DNA from: an uncultured Bacilli bacterium
Lineage (GTDB): Bacteria; Bacillota_I; Bacilli_A; RF39; UBA660
Direction: 5' to 3'
NCBI GenBank assembly: GCA_934130105.1
Contig: CAKOXL010000001.1
Coordinates: 16,014 to 80,013, forward strand
DNA: 64,000 nucleotides
In this document: one piece after another, positions 35,767-44,548 of the stretch
How positions within the stretch are numbered: position 1 is the first letter of the stretch
Layout of the letters: every line of letters begins with the position of its first letter
Translations under genes and position numbers: made by a program
The notes under the pieces: model-generated
What the model was told of the DNA's origin: nothing
The model's input: the letters and a program-made list of their open reading frames with translations, nothing else
Databases searched by the model: none

Positions 35767-35997
35767 TATCATCTATTAGCTAACATTTAAGTGAATGTAA
35801 CACATAGTACTATAGAAAAATATATATTGATAGCAGCTTAAAACATAAATTTTAAAAGAGGAATAATTAATAATATTGTAAATATAAGATAGTATTTTTA
35901 GAATACATAAACAAGTAAATATTATATATTTCCATACTTTTACATAAAAATAAAAATTAGAAAATATTTATAATAAGTAGTTATTTTTAATTCTTTT

Positions 35998-36006
35998 TGG
36001 TATAAT
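35998..36006 (+). promoter_or_regulatory. Extended -10 promoter of pdp
   Basis: TGG-TATAAT is a perfect extended -10 element 25 bp before the pdp start. No good -35 box is seen. Confidence 0.6.
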
Positions 36007-36030
36007 GTATACAGAATAGAGGGAGTGTAT

Positions 36031-37296
36031 ATGTCAATAGTAGATATTATTAATAAAAAAAGACTTGGTAATTCACTGTCTAAAAGTGAGTTAGAAGATG
36101 CTTTTTTAGGTTACTATCATGGTGATGTGACTGATTATCAAATGAGCAGTTTATTAATGGCAATCTGTTTAAAAGGAATGAATGATGAAGAAATAATAGA
36201 TCTTACAGATATCTTTATTCATAGTGGTGATATCTTAGATTTAAGTTGTGTAGATGGTATTACAGTTGACAAACATTCAACAGGTGGCGTAGGCGATAAA
36301 ACGACACTAGTTGTAGCATCGATTGTGTCATCTTTAGGAATTAAATTTCCTAAAATGAGTGGTAGAGGGCTAGGACATACTGGTGGTACAATCGATAAAT
36401 TAGAAAGCATCCCAGGATTTCGTGTTAATCTAACAGAAGAAGAATTTATAAAACAGTTAAATGAAGTAGGTGCTGCCATAATTAGTCAAACTAAGAATCT
36501 TGCTCCACTTGATAAAAAAGTATATGCACTACGTGATGTAACAGGTACAGTTGAATCAATCCCATTAATTGCAACCAGCATTATGAGTAAAAAGATAGCT
36601 AGTGGTGCAGATAAGATCATGATTGATGTCAAAGTTGGAACTGGTGCCTTATTAAAAACTAAAGATGATGCGATAGAAATATCTAGAATTATGAAACTAA
36701 TTGGTAGCCATTATGGTAAGGAAGTAGAGACAATGATTACTTATATGGATATTCCATTAGGTACATCAATTGGAAATGCTTTAGAAATATTAGAAGTAGT
36801 CAAAATATTATGTAATGAGGAAAATAATTATTTAGTAGCACTTTGTAAAGCTTTATCTAGTAAATTAGTTCAACTAGCACTAGGCAAAACTATTAATCAA
36901 GCAAATGATATGGTTGAGGATAGTCTAAAAACAGGAAAAGCCTATGCTAAATTCTTAGAAATAGTAAAAGCCCAAGGTGGAGATTTAAGTGGTTTAAGAG
37001 TAAGTAAAAACACACAAGACATTCATTCAACAAAAAGTGGCCATGTAATAGATATGGATGCATACCGTTTTGGAAAATTATCACTTGATTTAGGTGGTGG
37101 ACGAAAAACAAAAGAAGATAAAATTGATTCTAGTGTAGGAATCGTCCTTAAAAAGAAAATTGGTGATGATGTTCAAATTGGTGATGTATTATGTACACTC
37201 TACTTAAAAGAAGGTAGTGATAAAATACAAGAAGACTTAACTGACTATTATACCTTTACTACTGGTGAAGAAGAAACAAAAATAGAAGTATTATAG
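36031..37296 (+). CDS. pdp: Pyrimidine-nucleoside phosphorylase
   Basis: This 421-aa enzyme phosphorolyses uridine and thymidine in pyrimidine salvage. It shows the family signatures KHSTGGVGDKTTLVVA (phosphate site) and SGRGLGHTGGTIDKLESIPGF. It also has KIASGADKIMIDVKVGTGA and a C-terminal barrel-sandwich domain. GAGGGAG selects the ATG at 36031 over the in-frame GTG at 36025. A small membrane-protein gene follows after 8 bp. Confidence 0.95.
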   Translation: MSIVDIINKKRLGNSLSKSELEDAFLGYYHGDVTDYQMSSLLMAICLKGMNDEEIIDLTDIFIHSGDILDLSCVDGITVDKHSTGGVGDKTTLVVASIVSSLGIKFPKMSGRGLGHTGGTIDKLESIPGFRVNLTEEEFIKQLNEVGAAIISQTKNLAPLDKKVYALRDVTGTVESIPLIATSIMSKKIASGADKIMIDVKVGTGALLKTKDDAIEISRIMKLIGSHYGKEVETMITYMDIPLGTSIGNALEILEVVKILCNEENNYLVALCKALSSKLVQLALGKTINQANDMVEDSLKTGKAYAKFLEIVKAQGGDLSGLRVSKNTQDIHSTKSGHVIDMDAYRFGKLSLDLGGGRKTKEDKIDSSVGIVLKKKIGDDVQIGDVLCTLYLKEGSDKIQEDLTDYYTFTTGEEETKIEVL

Positions 37297-37304
37297 GAGG
37301 CAAT

Positions 37305-37427
37305 ATGTTATATTTAATAGTTTTATTTATTTTGTTATTTAATTATGCTGTTTTTAAAATTTCATCAAAATGCTCAAGATGGGAAGAAAGTTATATTATA
37401 AAAGAAGAAAATGAAAAACAAGATTAG
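37305..37427 (+). CDS. Small membrane protein, 40 aa
   Basis: ATAGGAGG lies 4 bp before an ATG opening a 40-aa ORF. It starts with a hydrophobic helix (LYLIVLFILLFNYAVFKI) and ends in a charged tail with one Cys. It is translationally close to pdp and to the next GNAT gene, so probably part of one transcript. Function is unknown. Confidence 0.55.
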   Translation: MLYLIVLFILLFNYAVFKISSKCSRWEESYIIKEENEKQD

Positions 37428-37445
37428 TTTTAGTGGTGAAAATTT

Positions 37446-37931
37446 ATGAAGATTTCTATTGGCAATTTATGTATTAGTGATTATAGTGCGTCTGATTTAA
37501 ACAAGGTTAGATTTGCAAGACAATTAGCTAATGATTTATCTATTAATAAATTTGTATCATCTTGTATAGATGAGTTTTTAGAAGATTCAGAAAACGATTC
37601 TAAATTATATGTTGGTCCAGCCTATATAGTTGAAGATAATGATACTCCAGTTGGTTTTATAAGAATGAATTCATTAAGTAGTGGCAAATTAGATTTACAC
37701 TATGGTGTTCATCCAGAATATAGAAATAAAGGATATGGAACAAAAATACTAATTCAGATGTCATCATATATCTTTAAAACAATGTCACATGTAGAAAAGA
37801 TACAGTTATATATTGCTAATATTAATTACGGAAGTATAAATTGTGCCAAAAAAGCAGGTTTTCATCGTGAAGATATAATAGTAACACCAAAATATGTAAT
37901 GGATGTTTATGAAAAAGAAAGAAAACTTTAA
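37446..37931 (+). CDS. GNAT-family N-acetyltransferase
   Basis: This 161-aa protein has the acetyl-CoA motif YGVHPEYRNKGYGTKILIQM (R-x-x-G-x-G) and the later INYGSINCAKKAGFHRED segment typical of GNAT enzymes. The substrate cannot be told from sequence. It lies 18 bp after the small membrane protein gene. Confidence 0.88.
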   Translation: MKISIGNLCISDYSASDLNKVRFARQLANDLSINKFVSSCIDEFLEDSENDSKLYVGPAYIVEDNDTPVGFIRMNSLSSGKLDLHYGVHPEYRNKGYGTKILIQMSSYIFKTMSHVEKIQLYIANINYGSINCAKKAGFHREDIIVTPKYVMDVYEKERKL

Positions 37932-37963
37932 ACTATTTTAAAAGATTTTTAGAGGTGGTTAGT

Positions 37964-38761
37964 ATGGAAAAATTAGATAAAAAAGTAGCAATTATTACAG
38001 GTGGTGCAATGGGAAATGGCAAAGGTATTGCCAAAGTATTTCTTAAATATGGTGCATCAGTAATTATTTTTGATTATGCAGAGAAAATAAAAGAAACTTT
38101 AAGCGAATTAAGAGAAGAGTTTCCAAATTCAACAATTTCAGGCTATCAAGTTGATATCAGAAACGAAAAACTAGTAAATGCCTGTGTTGACGATGTATTT
38201 AAAAAACATAATCATATTGATATTTTAGTAAACAATGCTGGCGTATGCAGATTAGATACATTTGAAAATATGTCTTTAGAATTAAGAGATTTTCATTTTG
38301 ATATTAATATTAAAGGAACTTGGAATGTAACTAAAGCAGTAATACCTTATATGAAGAAAAATCAAGAGTCTAGTATTGTAAATTTATCAAGTGTAACAGG
38401 ACCAGTAGTAGCCGATAGCGGTGAAGTTGCTTATGCAACTACTAAGGCAGCACTTTTAGGTTTTACTAAGTCTCTTGCTATGGAACTTGTTTCAAATAAT
38501 ATTAGAGTAAATGCCATTATGCCTGGTTATATTATGACACCAATGGTAGAAGGAATGAGTAAAGAAACAAATCCTACTAATCCAGAAGAAGTTGTTAAGA
38601 ATATCGCTCTTGGTATCCCAATGAAAAGACTTGGAACAATTGAAGAATTAGGAGAGTTAGCTGCTTTTTTAGCAAGCAAAGAATCATCTTATATAACGGG
38701 GCAAGGAATTATTATTGATGGAGGTTCTACATTACCAGAAACTATGGTTATGGGTGTGTAA
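37964..38761 (+). CDS. Short-chain dehydrogenase/reductase
   Basis: This 265-aa NAD(P)-dependent oxidoreductase has the cofactor motif TGGAMGNGKGIAK, NNAGVC, catalytic Ser in NLSSVTGP and YATTK (Tyr/Lys pair). The C-terminal ASKESSYITGQGIIIDGG is typical of the family. GAGGTGG selects the ATG at 37964. A sugar-alcohol or acetoin-type substrate would fit similar sequences but is not proven. A second, FabG-like SDR is at 48251. Confidence 0.9.
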   Translation: MEKLDKKVAIITGGAMGNGKGIAKVFLKYGASVIIFDYAEKIKETLSELREEFPNSTISGYQVDIRNEKLVNACVDDVFKKHNHIDILVNNAGVCRLDTFENMSLELRDFHFDINIKGTWNVTKAVIPYMKKNQESSIVNLSSVTGPVVADSGEVAYATTKAALLGFTKSLAMELVSNNIRVNAIMPGYIMTPMVEGMSKETNPTNPEEVVKNIALGIPMKRLGTIEELGELAAFLASKESSYITGQGIIIDGGSTLPETMVMGV

Positions 38762-38845
38762 TTTACGTATAACATCAGTAATAAGAAAATAGAAATAACT
38801 TATGATAAGATTGTAATTAATTTAGTAAATATTAAAAAACATAAT

Positions 38846-38875
38846 AGAGAGATACTTTAGTATTTTCTCTTTTTT
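38846..38875 (+). terminator. Terminator after the SDR gene
   Basis: AGAGAGATACT pairs with AGTATTTTCTCT (38846-38856 and 38859-38870), followed by T5. It insulates the CRISPR locus from the upstream operon. Confidence 0.65.
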
Positions 38876-38933
38876 CAAAACAAATCATATAATAAAAATT
38901 TTTATCTATTCCATAAGTATAAAAACATCAGTG

Positions 38934-38961
38934 TTTACTAAATGATAATTTATAGTATAAT
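38934..38961 (+). promoter_or_regulatory. Promoter of cas9
   Basis: The -35-like TTTACT (38934-38939) and the consensus -10 TATAAT (38956-38961) are 16 bp apart. Transcription should start near 38968-38970, just before the hairpin at 38971. Confidence 0.6.
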
Positions 38962-38970
38962 AAAATTATA

Positions 38971-39016
38971 AGGCGCTAGTACAGGTCTATTTAGTAGGCA
39001 GTACTACGCTTTTTTT
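38971..39016 (+). promoter_or_regulatory. Terminator-like hairpin between cas9 promoter and its ribosome binding site
   Basis: GCGCTAGTAC (38973-38982) pairs with GTACTACGC (39001-39009) with one bulged C. Seven T follow immediately (39010-39016), then GGAGG and the GTG start of cas9. This is the form of an intrinsic terminator or attenuator in a short 5' leader. It is not complementary to the CRISPR repeat over any useful length, so it is not the tracrRNA. Confidence 0.6.
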
Positions 39017-39026
39017 GGAGGTAAAA

Positions 39027-42000
39027 GTGAATAAAGATTATATTATCGGACTTGATTTAGGAATTAATAATGTTGGGTGGTCTATTATTGATAATAGTAC
39101 TAAAAAGATTGAAAAATGTGGAGTAAGATTATTCCCAGCAAGTAATGATGCTAGTGAAAGAAGAAGTATTCGAAATGGAAGAAGAAGATTAAAAAGAAAA
39201 GATAATCGCATTCAAGATGTTTTAAAATTATTTCAAAAGATTCATTTTCCTAATAGCCAAACAATTGATACTAAATTAATAGAAAAAAGATATTTAGGAA
39301 TTCATGAAAAAATAGAAAAACAAGATATTGTTAATATTTTATGTTATTTAGTTAGTCACCGTGGTTACATTCCATTTAACGATGAAGAGGTTAACTTCGT
39401 TTCTTTAGACGGAAAATTACCATGTGAATATTATTATGATTTATACCAAAAAACTGGAAAATATAGGGCTTTAAATTGTACGGTAAAAAATAAAGATTTA
39501 GAAAAAGAAATTGAAACTTTATTAGAAAAACAGAGTATATATTATCCAGAGTTAAAAGATATTCATAAAGAAATATTAATAATTTTTAATAGAAAAAGAA
39601 AGTTTTGGGAAGGACCAGGTTCAATACAACAATTAACTCCATACGGAAGATTTCAAACATCAGAGCAAGTAGAAGAATATTTACACAATAAGGAAAAAAA
39701 TCCTAACTATGAGAAGTACTTATTTGAAGATTTGATTGGAAAATGTAAGATAGCTATTTTAGAAAAATGTGCACCTAAAGCTAATTTTTATGCTGAACAA
39801 TTTGATCTCTTAAACGATTTTATTAATGTGTCTATTTCAAAACCTGAAAAATTAATTTCTCAAGATAGTGTTTACTTAGATATAGATACTAAAAAATATA
39901 AATTTACTCAAGATAGTTTGAATATGATTTTTGAATATTGTATTTCCAATTCAAAAGTAGTTGTAAAGAATATGTTAAAGAAGTTGTTTGGCCTTAATAT
40001 AGAAGATATTGATAATTACCGTGTAAATAAAAAAGGTGAACCAGAATTTTCTACTATGAAATCTTATCGTATTATTTTAAAAACATTAGAAGATAATAAT
40101 CTTGGAACAGAATGGCTAGAAAACATAGAGGAATATAATAGAATTATTTATTATTTAACAGTAGCACCAGGTATTGTAGAAATTACTAAAATGATCGATT
40201 TTGATGATAAAATTGAGTACTGTTTTTCTGAACAAGAAAAAGAATGTTTAAAACAAATCCATGATAAACTAAGTAAAGACGGAATTCTTAACTATCATTC
40301 TCTATCAGAGAAAGCTTTAAAAAGAGCTATTCATGATATGCTAAGTTATCAAATGAATTTTATGCAAGTTCGTAAAAAATTTGATTACGACAAAGAAGCT
40401 AGAGAATATTTTTCTAAAAACTATTCAGATAGTCGTGAAGGTATGCCTCATATAAATAGTAAATTTGTTGAGGAATTAATTGCTTCTCCTCAAGTGAAAA
40501 AGACATTAAGACAAGCAATTAAAGTTATTAATGCTATTATTGATGAAAAAAAAGAATTACCGAAAGTAATAGTAATAGAATCTACAAAAGAAATGAATGG
40601 TAAAGAGAAAAAAGCTGAATTAAATCGTATGCAACAAAAGCAAGAGAAATTACGAACAGAAGCTAAACAAGAAATCAGTTATTTATATGGTGATGAAAAT
40701 GTAACTGAAGTAAATATCGAAAAAGTTATGCTATTTCATGAAATTAATGGACAATGTCCATACTGTAATCACCCAATTCAATTAGATGATGTTATGAATA
40801 ATCGTATAGAAATTGAACATATTTTACCTAGAAGTAAAAGCTTTGATAATTCTTACAATAATAAAACTTTAGCTTGTTCTAATTGTAATAAGGAAAAAAA
40901 TAATAGAACACCATATCAGTATTTAATGCCATTAGGTAATTATGACTCTTATAAAAAAAGAATTCAATCTTTACAAAAAATTTCAGATTTTAAAAGGGAA
41001 AACTTTTTATTTGAAGGAGATATTGATAAATATAAAACTAGATTTTTTAATCGTAATTTAAGAGATACAGCTTATGCTACTAGTGCCTTAGTAGAACAAA
41101 TTCAACTATTTAATAACTATTTGAAACTAAATTATAATAATACACAAGTATTAACATTATCAACTCCAGGCCAATTAACCAGTAATATAAGAAAGCAACA
41201 AAATCTAGAAAAAGATAGAGATGACGGTAAATATCATCATGCAGTAGATGCTAGTATCATTGCTCTTATTGCAACTACACAATTAGGAAAAATATTAATT
41301 GATTCTCAGAATAATCCTAAATTTTGGAAACTTTATAAAAATGTTTTTTCTGGTATTGAAAATTATCTTTATCATTTTAATTTAGCTAATTATAAGGAAC
41401 AACTAAAAGAAATTGATAGTGATGAAAAAATAAAAATATCTTCTCAGATTCAAAAAAATCCTCAAAAGAAATTAGCAAATGCGAATATCTACAAAGTATT
41501 TAAGAAAGAAGATAAATATTATCGTATTGACCAAATTGATAATATTTATAAAGCTGACTTTTCTAGAAACGATACTATAAAACAATTTGATAAGTTATTT
41601 GATGAAAATGATTCTAATATAACATTATTATGTCAAGATAATGACATTGATTTATTCAACTATTTAAAAGAAATTTACCAAACTAGAATAGCCAAAGAAA
41701 ATCCTTTTGTTTCATACTGTAGAGAATACCATAACTTAGATTCTGATAAAGACTTTGATTATTTAAAACATGGTATTCATGTACCAAGTAAGAAAGGTAA
41801 CAGTCCAGTAATAGTAAAACTTCGTTATTATACTGCTATCACAACACCATACTTAATTCAAAAAGAGAATATTAATAAAAAAGAAAGTACACTACTAGCA
41901 TATGATTCTTTAGCCCAATATTGTACTCAAGTATTTATGGATTTAGAGAAAAATAAGTTTGTTTTTTTACCTATTTTTTGTATATCTGTTGATTTAAAAA

Positions 42001-42305
42001 GTGGTAAATTAAAAGAAAATGACTCTTTTTATAAAACATTATATGAAAAGTATATTCAAAATAAAAAAGTTAAGTATGTGGCAAGTTTATATAATGGTAA
42101 TTATTTAGAAATTGAAAAGAAAAATGGTACTATTGTGAAAGGAGAATATCAAGGATTTCATAAAACAAATAATAAAATAGTTTTAAAAAATGATGTCTAT
42201 TTTACTACTAATGATTTATCTCTTTCTATTTTTGATATTGATGTACTAGGAAATAAGAAAAAAAGATTGACTTTTAGTGTTAAGGATTGTATATTAAAGA
42301 AGTAG
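39027..42305 (+). CDS. cas9: CRISPR-associated endonuclease Cas9 (compact type II)
   Basis: Cas9 cuts DNA matched by a crRNA:tracrRNA duplex. The 1092-aa protein starts at GTG 39027 after GGAGG. RuvC-I is IIGLDLGINNVGWSI with Asp10. The Arg-rich bridge helix follows (RNGRRRLKRKDNR). RuvC-II has Glu518 in VIVIESTKEM. The HNH domain has a Cys-x-x-Cys pair and EIEHILPRSKSFDN with His598, then ACSNCNKEKNN. RuvC-III has HHAVDAS with His738 and Asp741. All catalytic residues are present and there is no frameshift. The size resembles the compact Staphylococcus-type enzymes. The C-terminal PAM-interacting region cannot be interpreted by eye. Confidence 0.97.
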   Translation: MNKDYIIGLDLGINNVGWSIIDNSTKKIEKCGVRLFPASNDASERRSIRNGRRRLKRKDNRIQDVLKLFQKIHFPNSQTIDTKLIEKRYLGIHEKIEKQDIVNILCYLVSHRGYIPFNDEEVNFVSLDGKLPCEYYYDLYQKTGKYRALNCTVKNKDLEKEIETLLEKQSIYYPELKDIHKEILIIFNRKRKFWEGPGSIQQLTPYGRFQTSEQVEEYLHNKEKNPNYEKYLFEDLIGKCKIAILEKCAPKANFYAEQFDLLNDFINVSISKPEKLISQDSVYLDIDTKKYKFTQDSLNMIFEYCISNSKVVVKNMLKKLFGLNIEDIDNYRVNKKGEPEFSTMKSYRIILKTLEDNNLGTEWLENIEEYNRIIYYLTVAPGIVEITKMIDFDDKIEYCFSEQEKECLKQIHDKLSKDGILNYHSLSEKALKRAIHDMLSYQMNFMQVRKKFDYDKEAREYFSKNYSDSREGMPHINSKFVEELIASPQVKKTLRQAIKVINAIIDEKKELPKVIVIESTKEMNGKEKKAELNRMQQKQEKLRTEAKQEISYLYGDENVTEVNIEKVMLFHEINGQCPYCNHPIQLDDVMNNRIEIEHILPRSKSFDNSYNNKTLACSNCNKEKNNRTPYQYLMPLGNYDSYKKRIQSLQKISDFKRENFLFEGDIDKYKTRFFNRNLRDTAYATSALVEQIQLFNNYLKLNYNNTQVLTLSTPGQLTSNIRKQQNLEKDRDDGKYHHAVDASIIALIATTQLGKILIDSQNNPKFWKLYKNVFSGIENYLYHFNLANYKEQLKEIDSDEKIKISSQIQKNPQKKLANANIYKVFKKEDKYYRIDQIDNIYKADFSRNDTIKQFDKLFDENDSNITLLCQDNDIDLFNYLKEIYQTRIAKENPFVSYCREYHNLDSDKDFDYLKHGIHVPSKKGNSPVIVKLRYYTAITTPYLIQKENINKKESTLLAYDSLAQYCTQVFMDLEKNKFVFLPIFCISVDLKSGKLKENDSFYKTLYEKYIQNKKVKYVASLYNGNYLEIEKKNGTIVKGEYQGFHKTNNKIVLKNDVYFTTNDLSLSIFDIDVLGNKKKRLTFSVKDCILKK
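42267..42295 (+). promoter_or_regulatory. tracrRNA promoter inside the cas9 3' end
   Basis: TTGACT (42267-42272) and TATATT (42290-42295) are separated by exactly 17 bp. The predicted start near 42302 lies just before the anti-repeat. The promoter overlaps the last codons of cas9. Confidence 0.75.
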
Positions 42306-42395
42306 TGTTTTACACTACTCAAATTATACAGGGTTTCCTATTATAACTCTTTAATGAGGAACCCATGGAGAAGCTTAACCGGCTTCTCTTTTTTT
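42302..42395 (+). ncRNA. tracrRNA
   Basis: The anti-repeat at 42307-42332 is complementary to the last 26 nt of the CRISPR repeat with one mismatch. Downstream, UCCUA (near 42336-42340) can pair with UAGGA at the repeat start. CTC-TTTAAT-GAG (near 42347-42358) forms a small nexus-like hairpin. GAGAAGC (42368-42374) pairs with GCTTCTC (42382-42388) before seven T, a perfect terminator. An alternative pairing of GGGTTTCCT with AGGAACCC is also possible. The RNA of about 94 nt lies between cas9 and cas1 on the same strand. Confidence 0.88.
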
Positions 42396-42405
42396 ATTAT
42401 AATTT

Positions 42406-43303
42406 ATGGCTTTTAGAAATATTTTAATAGAAAAAGCAGTAAAAGTTAGTTTAGATTTAAATAATATTGTTGTTCGTTTTGAAGAAGAGGATTATTGGAT
42501 TTCATTAGATGAAATTAGTACCTTGATTATTGATGATCCAAGATGTAATGTTTCGCTTCGATTATTAATGGAATTATGTAAAAAGGGTATTAGTGTAATT
42601 TTTACTGATGAGTCACATATGCCAGTTGGTACTTTAACTACTTTATATAATCATAGTAGAGCAGTGAAAAAGATAGAAAAACAAATCACTTGGAGTAAAG
42701 AAGAAAAAGAATTCCTATGGACAAAGATAGTAGAAAAAAAGATTAATTCTCAAATAGATACTTTAAAATTATTGAATAAAATGGATAAAGTAGAAGTATT
42801 AGAAAATTTATTATCAACAATGTCAAGTGGTGATTCTACTAATCGAGAAGGTATTGCTAGTAGAACATATTTTAAAGCTTTATTTGGTAGTCAATTCAAA
42901 AGATTTAATGAAGATATTATTAACTTTTCATTAAATTATACTTATCAACTAATTCGCTCTAAATTAAGTCAAGAGATTGTAGTTAGTGGTTATCTTCCAT
43001 CACTAGGAATTTGTCATAAAAGTGAATATAACTTTTTTAAACTTAGCTGATGATTTTATTGAACCTTTTAGGCCTATAGTAGATTATTTTGTGTATGATA
43101 TTTTACTAAAATCAGAAAGTGATTATTTAACGCCAAACATTAAAAGACAATTAGTAAACATTTTAAATCAAAAGATTGTGTATGAAAATTATGAATATAA
43201 AATTCATATCGTAATTCAATTTTATGTGCAAAATTTATTAAATTTCTTAGAAACTGGTGATATACAAAAAATAAAATTTCCGTCATTAATATGGATTATA
43301 TAA
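42406..43303 (+). pseudogene. cas1: cas1 with a frameshift
   Basis: Cas1 is the integrase subunit for new spacers. The first part reads MAFRNILIEKAVKVSLDLNN through SGDSTNREGIASRTYFKALFG (the conserved Glu of the active site) to LGICHKSEYNFF. At 43039-43041 an AAA triplet has one extra A, so the frame stops at TGA 43048. The C-terminal part (NLADDFIEPFRPIVDYFVYDIL...) continues in the next frame to 43303. One base removed restores a full Cas1 of about 298 aa. No ribosome binding site precedes the ATG because the tracrRNA terminator abuts it. Confidence 0.9.
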
Positions 43304-43641
43304 ATTATTATAAACAAATGCGAATAATTCTAATTTATGATTTACCAGTAGTCCAAGAAGAAGATAGAAAAATATATTTGAGATTTCATAAAAGTTTAAT
43401 AACTTTCGGCTTTTATATGCTTCAATTTTCTGTATATACTAAAGTAATTCAAAATGATTCATCATTTAAACAGTTAGCTAATAAATTAAATAGAATAATT
43501 CCTAACAAATGAAATGTTATACTTTTAAAAGTTACAGAGAAACAATATCAAGATATGATTTATTTAACAGGGGAAAAGAATAAATTTGATATGTTAGTAG
43601 GTGGAAAAGAATTGGTAGTATTTGGTGAAATTGATGATTAA
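43291..43641 (+). pseudogene. cas2: cas2 with an in-frame TGA
   Basis: Cas2 bridges two Cas1 dimers during spacer capture. The frame opens MDYINYYKQMRIILIYDLPVV and continues FGFYMLQFSVYTKV to IIPNK, where TGA (43510-43512) occupies the place of the conserved Gly. It then continues NVILLKVTEKQYQDMIYLTG to VVFGEIDD and a TAA at 43639. Full length would be 116 aa. GGA to TGA is a one-base change. TGA is used as a stop elsewhere in the window, so read-through recoding is unlikely. It overlaps cas1 by 13 nt and the next gene by 8 nt. Confidence 0.9.
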
Positions 43642-44524
43642 GTTAAAAATAAGAAATGAATATGATGAATTATTTTTAAGAATTAGAAAAGATAACCATA
43701 TATTAGTAGAAAATGAATTAGGGTATAGAAATTTATACTTAAAATTTTACCAATTGATAAAAGAAAAATAAGATAATTTAATCGGATTTTTAGATGATAA
43801 ATTAATCACGGGTAAGGATTTTATTTTAATAGACTTAATGGATTTAGAAGAGTTATTAGTTATGACACAATACAAAAAAGGAAGCTTATTATTTGATTAT
43901 GTTAACAGAAAATTATTAGAAAAAGTAGTAGAAATTGATAATGATTTTTATAATAAAGTATCTATTTTAGTGGAAGATGTTTTTGATAGTTTAGGTGTTA
44001 GTTATCAATTAGAAGATAATAATCTCAAATTAATTCAATCTTTGTTACAAGTTTATATAGATTTTAAGGATATTACTTCACTTTTACAAATTATAAATAA
44101 ATTGTTATTAAAAGTATTAAGTAGTAGTGACAATAGTAAAAAGTATATTATTTTTTATAATTCTGGCATATTAAATATCGATTTTTCTAACTATGAATGC
44201 TGTTATAGTTTTGATGTTAATAAAAATTTAAATATATCTAAGTATAATTTATTGTCTACTAATTGGGTGTTGGAGTTCTATTTAGATGTTGTACAACAGC
44301 AGGTTAAGTTATTATGGCCTATACACTATACAAGTGAAATAATATATTTTTATTTAGCAAGATATTTTAAGTACTATCTTGGATTTGAAAAACTGGAATT
44401 AACTGAGCAAAATGAAATTATTATGGCAAGTATTATTAAAAAATTATTTGGTTTTAATCAAATGGTTATTTATGATTTTTCTTTAATTGAACATAACATT
44501 AAATCTTTTCTAACTGATTTATAA
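43634..44524 (+). pseudogene. csn2-like adaptation gene with an in-frame TAA
   Basis: The frame starts at ATG 43634, overlapping the cas2 stop, and would encode 296 aa. It is broken by TAA at 43769-43771 after 45 codons (QLIKEK-stop-DNLIGFLDDK). The remaining frame from 43838 encodes 228 aa. Position between cas2 and the array in a type II locus is that of csn2, and the length fits long Csn2 forms. I see no decisive sequence signature, so the name rests on context. The residue lost at the stop cannot be told. Confidence 0.55.
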
Positions 44525-44531
44525 TTAGTTA

Positions 44532-44540
44532 TGATATAAT
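44532..44540 (+). promoter_or_regulatory. Array leader promoter (extended -10)
   Basis: TGA-TATAAT lies 8 bp before the first repeat. The expected start near 44547 makes the leader RNA almost nil. The whole gap between the csn2-like stop and the array is only 24 bp. Confidence 0.6.
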
Positions 44541-44548
44541 ATCTATAG

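Noticed and set aside
38971..39016. Hairpin before cas9 taken as the tracrRNA
   Set aside because: It has no anti-repeat, while the RNA at 42302-42395 matches the repeat over 26 nt.
43030..43050. Programmed ribosomal frameshift in cas1
   Set aside because: A T6-A3-C run is present, but the shift needed is +1 and the phase does not fit a -1 slippery heptamer. No downstream structure is evident.
43510..43512. TGA in cas2 read as a recoded Gly or Trp codon
   Set aside because: recU, tsaE and tsaB end at TGA with overlapping downstream starts. The lesion lies in a locus with two other lesions, including a TAA, so mutation is simpler.
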